NCBI GenBank assembly: GCA_028641055.1
Contig: CM054062.1
Location: 25,912,808 to 25,976,807, forward strand
Direction: 5' to 3'
DNA from: Alopecurus myosuroides
Taxonomy: Eukaryota > Streptophyta > Magnoliopsida > Poales > Poaceae
DNA length: 64,000 nucleotides
A model generated the notes under the pieces. That model was not told the DNA's origin and did not search any database. It saw only the letters and a program-made list of their open reading frames with translations. Both the position numbers and the translations under genes were made by a program. Shown here one piece after another: positions 1 to 12,896 of the stretch; within the stretch, counting starts at the first letter, position 1; every line of letters starts with the position of its first letter.

Positions 1-3000
1 TATAGAATCCGACACCCGTGAAGTCATAACACAAAGAATGAGGGCATCTTGGGAATCCAAGACCCATGCCACACTCTAACATACATGTTATGGCATACCC
101 TAGGTTTGGGTGGGATTCGGACGCTCCGGAGCCCTCTCCGGAGAAACCCTATGCCTAATGGAGAATCCGACGCCGGTGAAGCCATAACACAAAGAGTGAG
201 CGAATATTGGGCATCCAAGACCCATGCCACACTATAACACATGTTATGGAATAACATAGGCTTGGGTGGGATTCGGACGCTCCGAAGCCCCTCTCCAGAG
301 AAACCCAATGCCCGCTGGAAAAAAGGGACGGAATTGTCGTTCTAGACCCTCTACGTGAGCCGGAAAGGTGTAGAAAAGTGGAACTAATTTCTTGTTTATG
401 ATAGTTTAGCTCCAAGGAACACCCAAGAAAATGGTGGGCCCACCTCTTGGAAATATTCCCCCTGTTCCTTCAGATCCGGGAGTTTCGGGCTCTGAGTAGT
501 CCTCAAACCCGCCAGAGAGAATCCGACGCCGGTGAAGCCATAACAGAGAGAGTGGGGGAATCTTTGGAATCCAATACCCATTACACACTCTAACACACAT
601 GGTATGTCATACCGTAGGCTTGGGTGGGATTGAGACGCTCCGGAACCCCTCTCCGGAGAAACCCTAGGCCCGCTAGAGAAAAAGGACGGAACTACCGATC
701 TGGACCCTCTACGTGAGCCGGAAGGAGGTACAGAAGTGGAAATAATTGATTGGTTGTGTTAGGTTAGCCCCAAGGAACACCCAAGACAATGTTAGGGCCC
801 AACTCTTGGCGAGATTCCCCCGTTTTGTCAGATCCGGGAGTTTCGGGCTCTCGGTAGTCTTGGAACCCACGACAGGGAATCCATTGTCGGTAAAGCCATA
901 ACACAGAGAGTGAGGTAATATTGTGCATCCAAGACCCATTCCACACTCTAACAGTCATGGTACGTCATACCCTAGGCTTGGGTGGGATTCAGACGCTCCG
1001 GAGCCCCACTCCGGAGTAACCCAAGGCCCGCTGGAGAAAAGGACGGAATTGTCGTTCTGTCCCCTCTACGTGAGCCGGAAAGGGGTAGCAAAGTGGAAAT
1101 AATTGCTTGGTTGTTTTACGCTAGTCCCAAGGAACACCCAATACAATGTTAGATCCCACATCTTGGCAAGATTCCCCCATATCCGTTAGATCCGAGAGTT
1201 TCAGGCTTTGAGTAATCCTGGAACCAACGATAGAGAATCTGACGCCGGTGAAGCCATAACATAGAGAGTGAGGGAATCTTGGGCATCCAAGACCCATGGC
1301 ACACTCTAACACACATGGTTTGGCATACCCTAGGATTGGATGGTAAGAAACCCTAGGCCCGCTCGAGAAAAAGATGGAACTGCCGGTCTGGCCACTCTAC
1401 GTGAGCCGGAAAGGGGTAAAGTGGAAATAGTTGCTTGGTTGTGTTATGTTAGGCCCAAGTAACACCCAAGACAATGGTATGGCCCACCTCTTGTCAAGAT
1501 TCCCGTTTTTCCGTCACATCCGGGAGTTTCGGGCTCTGAGTAGTCCTTGAACCAGCCAGAGAGAATCTGATGCCGGTGAAGCCATAACACAGAGAGTGAG
1601 GGAATATTGGGCAGCCAAGACCCATGCCACACTCTAGCACACATAGTATGGCAGACCCTAGGCTTGGGCGGGATTCATACGCTCCGGAGCTGCCTCTCTC
1701 TAGAGAAACCCTAGGCATGTTGGGGAAAAGCACGGAACTGCCGATTTGGCCCCTCTACGTGAGAAAAGGGGGTTGAAAAGTGGAACTAATTGTTTGGTTG
1801 CGTTATGTTAGGCACAAGTAACACCCAAGACAATGGTAGGGCCCACCTCTTGGCAAGATTCCCGCCGTTCCGTCAGATTTGCGAGTTTCGGGCTCTAAGT
1901 AGTCCTAGAACCCGCGAGAGAGAATGCGACGTCGGTGAAGACATAACACAACGAGTGACGAAATCTTGGGAATCCAAGACCCATGCCACACTCTAACACA
2001 CATATTATGTCATACCCTAGGATTGGGTTGGATTCAAACTCTAGTAGTCTTGGAACCCGCGAGAGAGAATGTGACGCCGGTGAAGCCATAACATAGAGAG
2101 TGGCGGAATCTTGGGCATCCAAGACCCATGCCACACTCTAAAACACATGTTATGTAATATCCTAGGATTGGGTTGGATTCAAATGCCTCGGAGCCCCTCC
2201 CCAGAGAATCCCTAGGTCCGTTGGTGAAAAAGACGGAACTTTTGTTCTAGCCCCTCTACGTGAGACGGAAGGGGGTAGCAAAGTGGAACTAATTGCTTGG
2301 TTGTGTTAGGTTACTCCCAGGGAACACCCAAGAAAATGGTAGGGCCCACCTCTTGGCAAGATTCCCCATGTTCCATCAGATCCGGGAGTTTCGAGCTCTA
2401 AGTATAGTCCTAGAACCCACTAGAGAGAATCCAGCCTGGTGAAGCCATAACACAAAGAGCGAGGGAATCTTGGACATCCAAGACCCATGACACACTATAA
2501 CACACATGGTATGGCATACCCTAGGATTGGGTGGGATTCAGACGCTCCGGAGCCCCTGTCTGGAGAAACCTTGTGCTTGCTGGAGAAAAAGGACGGAACT
2601 GCCGTTCTGGACCATCTACGTGAGTCAGAAAGGGGTACTGAAGTAGAACAAATTGCTTGGTTATCTTAGGTTAGGCCCAAGGATCAGACAACACAGTGTT
2701 AGGTCCCACCTCTTGGCAAGATTCCCCCCGTTCCGTCAGATCCGGAAGTTTCAGGTTCTAAGTATTCCTAGAACCCACGAGAGAGAATCAGACACCGGTG
2801 AAGCCATAACACAAAGAGTGAGGGAATATTGGGAGTCCAAGACCCATTCCACACTCTAACGCACATGGTATGGCATACCCTAGGATTGGGTGGGATTCAG
2901 ACGCTCCGAAGCCCCTCCCCGGAGAAACCCTATGCCCGCTGGAGAACAAGGACGGAATTGCCGTTCTAGACCCTCTACGTGAGCCGGAAAGGGGTAGCAA

Positions 3001-5684
3001 AGTGGAAATAATTGCTTTGTTATGTTAGGTTAGCCCTAGTATCACCCCAAGACAATGGTAGGGCCCACCTATTGGTAATATTCCCCCCGTTTTGTCAGAT
3101 CCGGGAGTTTTGGGCTCTAAGTAGTCCTAGAACCCACGAGAGAGAATCTAGCGCCGGTGAAGCCATACCACAAAGAGTGAGGGAATCTTGGGCATCCAAG
3201 ACCCATGCCGCACTCTAAGACACATGTTATGGCATACCCTAGGCTTGGGTGGGATTCAGAAGCACCGAAGCCCCTCTCCGGAGAAACCCTATGCCCGCTG
3301 GAGAAAAAGGACGGATTTGCCATTCTGGGCCCTCTACGTGAGTCGGAAAGGTGTACAAAAGTGGAAATAATTGCTTGGTTATGTTAGGTTAGGCCCAAGA
3401 AACACCCAAGAAAATGGTAGGGTTGACCTCTTGGCAAGATTCCCCCGTTCCTTCAGATCCAGGACTTTCGGGCTCTGAGTAGTCCTCGAACCCGCTAGAG
3501 AGAATCTGACGCCGGTGAAGCCATAATAGAGAGATGGAGGGAATATTGGGAATCCAAGACCCATGCCACACTTTAACACACATGGTATGACATAACCCTA
3601 GGCCCTCTGGAGAAAAAGGGCGAAACTACCGATCTTGCCCCTCTACGTGAGCCAGAAGGGGTGGAAAAGTAGAACTAATTGCTTGGTTGTGTTAGGTTAG
3701 GCCCAAGTAACACCCAAGACAATATTAGGGCCCATCTCTTGGCAAGATTCCCCCTGTTTTGTCAGATCCGGGATTTTCGGGCTCTGGGTAGACCTGAAAC
3801 CCACGAGAGAGAATCTGATGCCGGTGAAGCCATAACACATAGAGTAAGGTAATATTGGGTATCCAAGACCCATTTTACACTTTATAAGTCATGTTATGTC
3901 ATACCCTAGTCTTGGGTGGGATTCAGACGCTCCCAAGCCCCTCTCCGGAGAAACCCTAGGTTCGTTGGAGAAAAGGATGGAACTGTCGTTCTGTCCCCTC
4001 TACGTGAGCCGGAAAGGGGTAGAAAAGTGGAACTAATTGATTTTTTGTGTTAGGTTAGGCCCAAGGAACACCCAAGACAATGGTAGGGCCCACCTCTTGG
4101 CAAGAATCCCCCCGTTCCTTCAGATCCAGGAGTTTCAGCCTCTCAGTAGTCCTCAAACCTGCTAGAGAGAGAATCCGACGTCGGTGAAGCCATAACTGAG
4201 AGAGTGAGGGAATCTTGGGAATCCAATACCCATGACACACTCTAACACACATGGTATGTCATAACCTTGACTTGGGTGGGATTCAGACGCTCCGGAGCCC
4301 CTCTCCGGAGAAACCGTAGACCCGGTGGAGAAAAAGGACGGAACTACCGATCTGGCCCCTCTACGTGAGCCAGAAGGGGTAGAAAAGTGGAACCAATTTC
4401 TTGTTTGTGTTATTTTAGGCCCAAGGAACACCCAAGACAATGGTAGGGCCCACCTATTGGCAATATTCCCCCGTGTTTTGTTAGATCCGGGAGTTTTGGG
4501 CTCTGGGTAGTCCTGGAACCCACGAGAGAGAATCTGACGCCGGTGAAGCCATAACACAAAGAGTGAGGTAATAATGGGAATATAAGACCCATTACACACT
4601 TTAAAATTCATGCTATGTCATACTCTACGCTTAGGTAGGATTCAGACGCTCCGGAGCCCCTCTGTGGAGAAACCCTAGGCCCGCTAGAGAAAAGGATGAA
4701 ACTGTCGTTTTGTCCCCTCTACGTGAGCCGGAAAGGGGTAGCAAAGTGGAACTAATTGCTTGGTTGTCTTAGGTTAGTCCCAAGGAACACCCAAGAGAAT
4801 GGTAGGGCCCACCTCTTGGCAATATTTCCCCTATCCATTAGATCCGGGATTTTTGGGCTCTGAGTAGTCCTGGAACCCACGAGAGAGAATACGACGCTGG
4901 TGAAGCCATAAGACGGGTTGTGATGGAATATTGGGAATCCAAGACCCATGCCACACTCTAACACACATGGTATGGCATACCCTAGGCTTGGGTGGGATTC
5001 AGACGCTCCGAAGCCCCTCTCCGGAGAAATCCTATGCCCGTTGGAGAAAAAAGACGGAACTGCCATTCTGGACCCTCTACACGTGAGCTGGAAAGGGGTA
5101 GAAAAGTGGAACTAATTGCTTTGTTATGTTAGGTTAGGCCTAAGTAACACCCAAGACAACAGTAGGGCCCGCCTGTTGCCAATATTCCACCTATTTTGTC
5201 AGATCCGGTAGTTTCGGGATCTAAGTAGTCCTGGAACCCACGAGAGAGAATCCGACGCCGGTGAAACCATAACACAAAGATTGAGGGAATCTTGGGCATC
5301 CAAGATCCACTCTAACACACATGTTATGGCATACCCTAGGATTGGGTGGGATTCGCACGCTCCGGAGCCCCTCTCCGAAGAACCCTATGCCCGCTGGAGA
5401 AAAAGGACGGATTTGCCGTTCTGGACCCTCAACGTGAGCCAGAAAGGGGTAGAAAACAAGAACTAATTTCTTGGTTATTTTAGGTTAGGCCCGAGGAACA
5501 CCCAAGACAATGGTAGGGTCCACCTCTTGGCAAGATTCCCCCTTTCCGTCAGATTCGGGAGTTATGGGCTCTGAGTAGTCCTCGAACCCATTAGACAGAA
5601 TCTGACGCCGGTGAAGCCATAACACAAAGAATGAGAGAATATTGGGAATCCCAGACCCATGCCACACTCTAACACACATGGTAT
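1..5684. repeat. Tandem satellite array, about 358-bp unit, left block
   Basis: About sixteen head-to-tail copies are visible. Landmarks recur at near-constant spacing: the phrase CTCTACGTGAGCC appears near 347, 704, 1063, 1399, 1755, 2248, 2984, 3334, 3639, 4009, 4360 and 4719, mostly 350-370 bp apart. Irregular steps (about 305, 336 and 493 bp) and short units near 1-180 and 1940-2085 show internal deletions and partial duplications. Units differ by point changes, roughly 10-15% by eye. Each carries GGAACACCCAAGA, a GGGCCCACCTCTTGGCAAGA box and CTCCGGAGCCCCTCTCCGGAG, which can form a short hairpin. I do not recognise the family by name. The array ends at the TSD GGTAT, where the outer gypsy element entered, and resumes at 32386. 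Confidence 0.93.
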
Positions 5685-6538
5685 TGTCAGAGAGAGCTAG
5701 GCTGTCCCGGACAGGATAGCTCTCAGAGGTTCGAGCACTGGGGGCTAAACGCGTTTCCCTCGCTTCAAGAGGAGGCTTCGAGAGGGAAGCTTGAGCACGA
5801 AAACAATGGAGACACTGAGAGTTTACCCAGGTTTAGGCCACCAGTGTCGTGTAAAACCCTACTCCTGCTTGTCTCATGGATTTCACTATGTTGGCTACAG
5901 TACAAAGGCGATCTTGTGCTCGGAACAGACTACTTGGGCTCTACGATGAATCGAGCTCTCTTTGTCTAAGGGACGGTGATGCCTTCTTATACTGGCGTTT
6001 GGACCTCCTTCCTGCTCACTTGGCGAGAAAGGGCTACCACAAGGTGCCAAAGGGAGGACCGTCTCGTACCCGTGCACCTCCTGCACGGTCCTGATCGCCA
6101 GGGGACAGCTCCACCGTCCATGACGTCACGGTGGGGGAGCCTGGTGACGCCGCCTTCGTCTTGTAGCGTGGTCTTGGTCTTCTTGCACCAAAGAGGTAGT
6201 CTTTGGGAACCCCTTCGGCCGTCGCAGTTGTCCCCCCGGCCTTTATACACCAGAATGGCAACTGGGAACAAAGAGGCTCTGCGGCTGTTCCGTCACTGCT
6301 CAGAGGAACGGTCGTCAGAGGCACATGGGCTGCCTCCTCTTGAAGGGAGGTACCCAAGGAGGGGGGCAAAGTAGAACCCCCTCCGGGGTAGGAACCGCAG
6401 CAGGCTAGGCCCACATGGCGGGTGGGCCTAGGAAAGGAAGCCCCGCCCGGTGTGGATAAAACCCTTGGCCTTGGGGCTAAATGCTGGGCTTGGCCGCAGC
6501 TGCCGCCTCAGGGTACCCTGATATCCAGAGGCCCGACA
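5685..6538 (-). repeat. 3' LTR of outer gypsy element
   Basis: This 854-bp LTR pairs with 31549-32385. It begins TGTCAGAGAGAGC and ends AGGCCCGACA. It contains a short insertion near 5764-5790 that the right copy lacks. It directly follows the TSD GGTAT inside the satellite. Confidence 0.9.
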
Positions 6539-6552
6539 GTAGCCCCCGGGCC
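6539..6552 (-). other. Polypurine tract of outer element
   Basis: On the minus strand the bases just before the 3' LTR read as a G-rich run, GGCCCGGGGGCTAC. This is the expected place for plus-strand DNA priming in an LTR retrotransposon and fixes the element's orientation. Confidence 0.6.
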
Positions 6553-6789
6553 CGTGGGGCATACGTGTCCGCAAGATGCGAGGAGACGCGGGCCAACTGC
6601 TGCGGGCCAGCTTTCGGCATGTGTCCATGACCCACAACCTTCCCGAGGCAACGCCACCCTACACCGTGGGGGGACCGACCATGAACGGCATAGACTTAGT
6701 GAAGCTCCACTTTCCCCCTTCTCCTTCCGCCACCTGGGAACCTCGTTTTCTACAAACCCCTCCTTCTCCTACGACATCTTCTTCCTGAG

Positions 6790-9700
6790 ATGGCCTGCAA
6801 GAAAGCTGCTTCCGCGGCGAAGCCTTCACCATCACGGCCGCGCCCGATCTTGGAACCGTCCCGCATCCATGCACGATGTTCGTTGGAGAGGGTGCGCCCA
6901 ATGGTGGCCTCCTCCACCAAAGAGCATGGAGCAACCTTGCTCTTTGTCGGGTCGGATCGGTGCAACTCCCTCCCAGCAACTGCCTACGCCTTCTTCTTCC
7001 ACACCCTCTTCGCCGGCCTGATCCCTCCTTTCTCCCTTCTTTCTGGCCATCTTGAAATGGTACCATATCCACACCCTTCATCTTCATCCCAACTTCGTTC
7101 TGACCCTGGATGTCTTCGCATTCTAGTGCAAAGCATTCCTTGGCGTGAGGCCCTTGATGGCCTTCTTCCGCTCCTTCTTCAGCCTCCGTGTGACAGGCAG
7201 AGGTCGCTGCGCTGGGTGCGCCTCATTCAGCATTGGTCTGGGTAGAGGAGCTCTGTTTCGCCTACTGGACCACAAGAAGAAAATGGACGACATCGTCAGG
7301 AGATAGGTGTTCATGGAAGCCGGTGAATCTGCGGTACTTCTTGAGGTGCCAACTGGTAAACCCAGGAAGCACGCCGGCTGGGCCCAGGAAGTCCTCAATG
7401 GCCCAGACATGGCTCTCGTAGTGCAGAGGATGGAGGAGCAGCGCGAGAGCAGGCTCGAAGCACCCATGCTTGTCCGTGAATTCGTCCGCCAAAGGCTAGC
7501 GCCTCTTGAGGAACACAAGTGCCTCATGTGTTATTGCTGCGACACGGAAGACAGCTTGCGGCTCAGCAGCTCCCTTCTTGAGGGCAGGGAGCTTGAGGCG
7601 ATGATGCAGAATCTCCTTGGCAAGGACGCGCCGCCTCTTCCTCCCTCTGTGGTCACCCTTATAGACTTTCGGAAACGGGACACGACGCAGTGGTTAGGGC
7701 CATGCCCCGCTTCGAAGGATGGGGACTCTTGGCCGAGGGCGAGACGTCCCGCCAACAGAACCCCTTTCCTTACTTTCCGGTGGAGAGCGACGGAGAGCCT
7801 GCTGAGACAGAGGACTCCAGTCCAACCGAGCAGGCTTCTGGGTGTGTGTTGAAGAAGCGCCCTCTTGAAGAGGTCACGTCTGCCCCGGCGTGGGAGGCAA
7901 GCAACGAGACGTTGGCACACTTAAGCACACCCTCTCCACCTCCTGCGCACTCTGCGACCCCTGACACGACAGCAGACACAGAGGGGCCTCCCCCCGCGAA
8001 GGTCGATGCGGGTGCGGGGGGCTCTTCGGCGGCCAAGGCGGCCGTGACACGTCCCCGTGGCGTGAAACGCGTTCCACGAGCTTGGGGGTACGGGGGAGAG
8101 TAAGTCCTAAGTCGTGTTGGTCTTCTTTCCTTCTAGTGATGCCAGAGCTAACTCTGTTCTTGTTGTAGCTCGTCGAAGAAGGCGAGGGTGTCGGAAACGC
8201 CTAGCCCCAGTCCTCAGGAGGGACGGCCCAACCCGTCGCTCCCGAAGAGAGCTGGGTTCCCCCGTGAGCATCGCCCAGCAATCCTTCTGCTGGCGATATC
8301 TCACGGCCTGAGCCGGACATCCTAATCGGGGGCGACCCCATGACTTGTCCGTCGCCACCTCCAACTGCTGCTCCCGGTGCCACCGGCTCGGAGGGGACTT
8401 CTGAGCCCCCGACTGACACTTTCGGGGCAACCTCCATTGTCGGGGAAAGAGAGGCTGCCCCACCAATCGGGAAGCGGGCGCGACGCTCTCTTTCTCCATG
8501 GCACAGGGGGTGATGAGTTCTTCCTCCGTCTCCTTCCGCATCGTGTCGCAGCAGGATTTTAACGACGTGGTGGAGAGGTCCTCCCGAAGGGCCAGATGGC
8601 TCCTTCCTTCCTGACAGCTTCTTCCACGACCTGATGGCGGAGGATCTCTGGTCCACCCGCATTCGCTCCGGAGCTCCCGCCGAGCTCTACTCGGAAGGCT
8701 CTCTGCTCGATATTGCCAGAGACGTTGTAGAGGCGCTCCGAGTCAAGGCAAAGGTGCACTCCCATATTCTCACCAAGGAGAGCGAATGCCTAGAGGACTT
8801 GGGCACCTGTTTCCGCCTGGTGATGTTCACCTGCCACGAGAGGGAAAATGCGGCAAAAGCGGTGCGTCGTCAGATGTTCAGCGAGGCCACACGCAAGTGT
8901 GAGGCCTCCACTCGTGAGGCCGAGGCGACTCGTGAAGAGGCCAAGTGCATGCTGGATGCCGCCCGGGATTTGTAGGCTCCGCTTCGTCTGGAGCAGGAGG
9001 AGCATCACTCGATGGTGGATGCGTGGAATCTTGACAGCACGGAGCGAGAGAAAGCCCTCATCCCGCTTGAAGAAACTCTGGGGTGCTGTGAGGCGGCCGT
9101 CTCTTCTCGCGAGTCCACCGCTTCCCTCAAGGAGGACAAGGTCCGCGACCTTGAGGAAGACGTCAAGAAACGCTAGGCGGAGGTGAGCGAGGAGCGCGAA
9201 CGTCTCGAGAAGCTAGCGAACAACCTTAAAGGAGAGCAAGAGAGGCAACGGAAGCAGGTAGAAGCGGAGATCCAGGCGAGGTGTGAAGTGTACCATAAGG
9301 ATCTCCAGGCAGACCTAGCTATGAAGCAGCCGTCTGTCGGGTTCATGGCTGAGCGAGCGCTACCCTCGGAGGTTGATAGTCTCTTGGCTGAGCTGGGCCG
9401 GCTTTGCACTCAGCTTGTCGAGGAAAGCGGCGCCAGGGAACATGTTGTCGCCGCGTCTGCGTGGCTCCAGTCAGACCTGTTTGCACTACGAGAGCGACTG
9501 GCCCCGCTCGTGGAGGGGGTGCCTGAGCGGGTGGAGCTGGCACTGGAGCTTCAACGTCAACTTGAGGGGGTGTTCCAACACGCCGTCCTGTCGGCCCAGG
9601 TGGTCGGCGAACGACTGGACCGCGAACTGCCTCCTCCGCCTTCCAGGTACGAAGCTGTGTGTGCCCTTCATTTCTTCGCCGGTCTGCTGTACTCGCTGCA

Positions 9701-9957
9701 GGAGGACTCCTAGAGAGTGGACATGATCCTTGACGCGGAGTGCCGCCACCTCCTGTCGGAGGGGGCGACCCACTTTTTATCCCGGCTTTTGATGGTTCAG
9801 TCGAGTACCTTAGCAGGAGAGGTTCCCCCCGACCGTGCTGCCTCTCTCTACCCTTGTGAAGGACGCCGTTGACGCTTTCGTGAAGGCCTTCAATCCATAT
9901 CCTCCTGCTGATGAAGCCCCGGTTCCTGGCGCTCGAACCGAGGGTCCTTCCACTTAG
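6790..9957 (+). pseudogene. Decayed antisense gene of the outer Tat element (PF04195-like plus coiled coil)
   Basis: The strand is opposite to gag, between protease and the 3' LTR, where Tat/Grande elements carry an antisense ORF. Starting at ATG 6790, three frames must be combined to follow the family pattern: a hydrophobic stretch ending in a CEAFLG-like motif (about 7010-7200), then a clear block at 7307-7700 with LEVPTGKPRKHAGWA and FVRQRLAPLEEH. An intron is visible, with donor GTAAGT at 8100 and acceptor ending 8169. The C-terminal half (8634-9713) is a long, highly charged coiled coil in one frame, interrupted by TAG at 8973, 9174 and 9711. The tail returns in another frame and ends at 9955-9957. 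At least two frameshifts and three stops make it non-coding now. The family's function is unknown. It is homologous in position and domain order to the better-preserved gene at 14085-17331. Confidence 0.75.
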
Positions 9958-10907
9958 TGATCCATCATATTTGTGTCATTTTCCTGTGTACTATTTTAAG
10001 TGTCTTGTAAGGATAAACTCTACACTTTGTTGTCTATCGTACTTCTATATTTTGTTCTGCTTGTGAGAGTACTTAGCTTTCCCTTGGTGACGGTGTCCCT
10101 CGAGGCACTTTGTTTGTGTCCTTCGTGGTGATCCTCCAGTTGCTCCTTGCGTAGGATCCTCTTTGAGCTTTGCGCAGGGGTTTGGTGTCGCTTGCTTGTT
10201 CCTTGGAGCGAGGTTGCCACCATTACCTGCAGTTTGTGCCTCTGGAGAGGTGCGCGCTTGGTTGTTCCTTCGTGAGCATATCGCGAGGAGAAAATCCGAG
10301 GGACTTGGCGAAGTGTTTGTGTGCGGTAGCGACCCACACACATACACTGTTCCAGCCCCCGCTCGGGGGATGCTTTCAAAAGTAAAAAGGCCTTCGCGCG
10401 CCTCTCTGGAGAGAGGAAGAATGCATGCGTGGATGAATGCACGTGATGTTTTGTTGGATGCAGGATGTAGGCATGCCAGCATGCAATGGGAGATTGCCTT
10501 GTGAAAGAAACAAGATTTTACTGCTAGAGTGAGGCATTGTTCTCTTACAAAACTCTTGGGGATGTCATGACCCTCTGGTCCCCCAAGAAGCACTTGACGT
10601 CCCGTGCGGACACCGGACTCCCATCTTCATGGGGCTGAGACTCCCGCAAGGTTAGGTGCATAGCTCAAGGATGTAGTGGCCTTGTGACGCCCTCGAGTAA
10701 CAAAAGATTTCCATGCTGGAGCGAGGCTCCCACTTGTGTGGGTAGAAGCTCCCATGTCCTTGTGGTCCGCCTAGCGAGAACTCCATGAGACCCTCACGGA
10801 GAGAGGTCCTGGTGTCGTTTTTATAGTGGCGTCACGGGGTCCCCTCGAGGGTGCGTCTTCATGGCCTTGTGGGGGCCATGGAACGAGCATGTGGTGACCG
10901 CTCCTCC
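9958..10907. other. Non-coding spacer of outer element
   Basis: This joins the end of the antisense relic to the end of the protease region. Short open stretches occur on both strands but none resembles a retrotransposon domain. The RT, RNase H and integrase genes would be expected here and are absent. Confidence 0.6.
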
Positions 10908-11723
10908 CTAGGAGAGAGGCGCGCTCGCATGTAGAACAGTGGCAGCCCCTGAGCCTCCAGCGCTCTGGGGGGTCTTCTGGGTGGTAGCCCCCGAGCCTCC
11001 AACTCTCTGGGGGGTCTTATGGGTGGTTTCTCCTTCGTGCAAAGCGAGCATCCTCTTCTTGGGAGCCTCATCGAGGTGTCCCACGTCGTCTTCATCGTCC
11101 GGGTGGGAGATGGCCACCTCCTTGTAGGCTCGTTCGACTGAGCGCATCGCCTCCTCCACTTCTCCATGGATGGTGATGGTGCCAGTAGGCCCGGGTAGCT
11201 TGGCGATATTGTACGTGTGGTGCGTTACAACCATGAATTTTGCTAGATCTGGGTACCCGAGGATGGCATTGTAGGGGAGTGCGTTGTGTGCAACGTCAAA
11301 GTTGAGGGTCTCGGTTCGGTAGTTTTGGCGAGTGCCAAGTGTGACGGCGAGGCGCACCTGTCCCAGAGGGACCGTGGTGCCGTCAGTGACGCTGGTGAAC
11401 AAACTTGTGGGGGCCAGGTGTTCGTAGGATGCCTAGAGCCGCTCGAATGTAAGCACCGAGATGACGTTGAGGCCTGCACCCTCGTCGAGTAGTGTCTTGT
11501 TGACGGCGATGTTGTTGATGGTGGGGGTGCAGACCAGAGGCACGATTCCCATGGTCCTTGTGGACTTGGGGTGGTCATTGATGTCGAAGGAGACCTTGTG
11601 GTCTGACCACTTGAGTAACTTCGCCGCAGCTGTGCCTGAGTGGACAGCAGCGATCTCGCGCGATATCTTCTTGAAGTGGAGGTTGGAGAGTGGAGCTTGT
11701 GCTCTACCAAGAATGCAGGCCAT
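10908..11723 (-). pseudogene. Outer element protease region
   Basis: One minus-strand frame runs through both halves. The upstream half contains the retropepsin active-site region as KTLLDEGAGLNVIS, where family members have D-G-G-A-G, so a glycine is replaced by Glu. It is followed by a TAG at 11430-11432 in the context E-R-L-stop-A-S. The downstream half has LPYNAILGYPDLAKFM and PGPTGTITIHGE, the usual end of Tat-type protease before RT. Instead of RT, the frame ends in low-complexity Gly/Thr/Gln-rich repeats and a stop near 10908. Both the damaged active site and the stop predict no protease activity. Confidence 0.75.
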
Positions 11724-12407
11724 GTAACATGTTGGTTCTTGTATCCCCTGCAGTGTTCGTCGCCCCTCCCCTAGTTTCCTCAGCGTGTGGCTGCATGGCA
11801 GCGTTCACCTGAGGCGCGGGTGGGTTGGGACGCTGCAGCTGTTGCGGGGGTGACAGCTGCGTGGGCGGCTGGTAGCCGTCGTTGTTGTAGCCGTCGGTTT
11901 ATTAGTGGTCGTACCCTTTGTACTGGTTCGGGCCGCGCTCCTCCCATCTCCCTCTAGCGCGACCTCCCCCTCGCCCAGGACTGCGCTAGTCACCGCCTCG
12001 AGAGTAGCCCTCCTGGCCACCCCTCATGAGGCGATCTCCCCGCATCCTCCCCAGCTGGAAGCAGTCCCTTGTGGCATGTGAGTGCATGTGGTGAAACTCA
12101 TAGTAAGGGCGGTTGTCTGCCATGGGTGCAGCGTCGCTCCGGCCTTGCTTGCGTTCTGGCTCGGCCGCCATAACGGACGAAGCTTTCCGTTTTGCGTCCG
12201 CATCGTCGCCTCGAGCCTTTGTCTTTGTCTTGGGGGCCACCGGCTTGGACTCGTCGGCAGGCACGCTATGCCTGAAGAGGCTTCCCTCCTCAGCCTGAGC
12301 GCACTTGTCGTCCATGTCCACGAGCTCGATGGCAGAGGTGAGGTCGTCCCTGGTGCCGAGCTCCTCGAGCATGAGCTCGTTGGTAACCTCTTCCCTGAAG
12401 GCGGAGA
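11724..12407 (-). pseudogene. Outer element gag, C-terminal part (downstream of insertion)
   Basis: Across the nested insertion the reading frame rejoins exactly: the codons before 30419 and after 12407 continue without a shift through one copy of GGAGA. This part contains a charged linker and a knuckle-like segment (YEFHHMHSHATRDCFQL), followed by an Arg/Gly-rich and Gln/Pro-rich tail. In-frame stops occur near 11985 (TAG) and near 11898 (two consecutive TAA). All fit single C-to-T changes from Gln codons. Gag would form the virus-like particle. This copy is broken twice over, by stops and by the insertion. Confidence 0.75.
12403..12407. other. Target-site duplication GGAGA, left copy
   Basis: GGAGA directly precedes the TG of the inner left LTR, and the same five bases follow the CA of the inner right LTR at 30414-30418. 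This proves insertion of the inner element into the outer gag. Confidence 0.95.
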
Positions 12408-12878
12408 TGTCGTGGGATAATCACGGCAGACGTTACCGGGGGTAACTTGTCTTGGGGCAAATCGACTCTGGTGTTTGGGAGAGGGTTTAGCTCAAGGGAA
12501 ACCATGGTGATATGCGATCTGGTAGCCGGCAATCAAGTCGCCGAGTCTCCGATCTGAATATACTATCTCAACTCTCGTGTTACAATGGATACTCGATATC
12601 TCGTAATCTTTATCTCGTAAGCTTGTCTAATCTAAACCTAGGGACCGGCTTATATAGTACCCGGACCCCCTAGCTTACTATCCAAGGCGTGCTCGGAATC
12701 CTACCCGGACACTGCTTACAAACCCTAAACTTCCTTATCGGAACCCACAATCCAGGTTACGAGGCCTTCACTCCTGGGCCTTCTAGAAGCTCCTTTTCCC
12801 TAAGCCGGGTCTTGCGCAGCGTCCTTTGGGCCGAATTACACCTTGGTCTTAGCATACTGGGTTATCATCCCTCGATCA
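12408..12878 (-). repeat. 3' LTR of inner Tat element
   Basis: 471 bp, starting TGTCGTGGG and ending CTCGATCA on the plus strand. A minus-strand TATA box (TATATAAG, 12649-12656) matches that of the 5' LTR. It differs from the 5' copy at about five single bases, four of them in the 115 bp nearest the PPT end. Confidence 0.95.
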
Positions 12879-12896
12879 GTAGTCCCCAGAATAGGT
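12879..12896 (-). other. Polypurine tract of inner element
   Basis: On the minus strand TTCTGGGGACTAC abuts the 3' LTR. It is the expected plus-strand priming site, although not a pure purine run. Confidence 0.5.

Noticed and set aside
24..5679. Many similar open frames of 60-150 codons on the minus strand of the satellite, sharing phrases such as SRTTQSPKLPDL
   Set aside because: They recur with the repeat unit, break at every unit and have no start or domain. They are by-products of a repeat low in stop codons.
7531..9773. Several minus-strand frames over the outer antisense gene
   Set aside because: They mirror the GC-rich plus-strand coding relic and show no retrotransposon domain.
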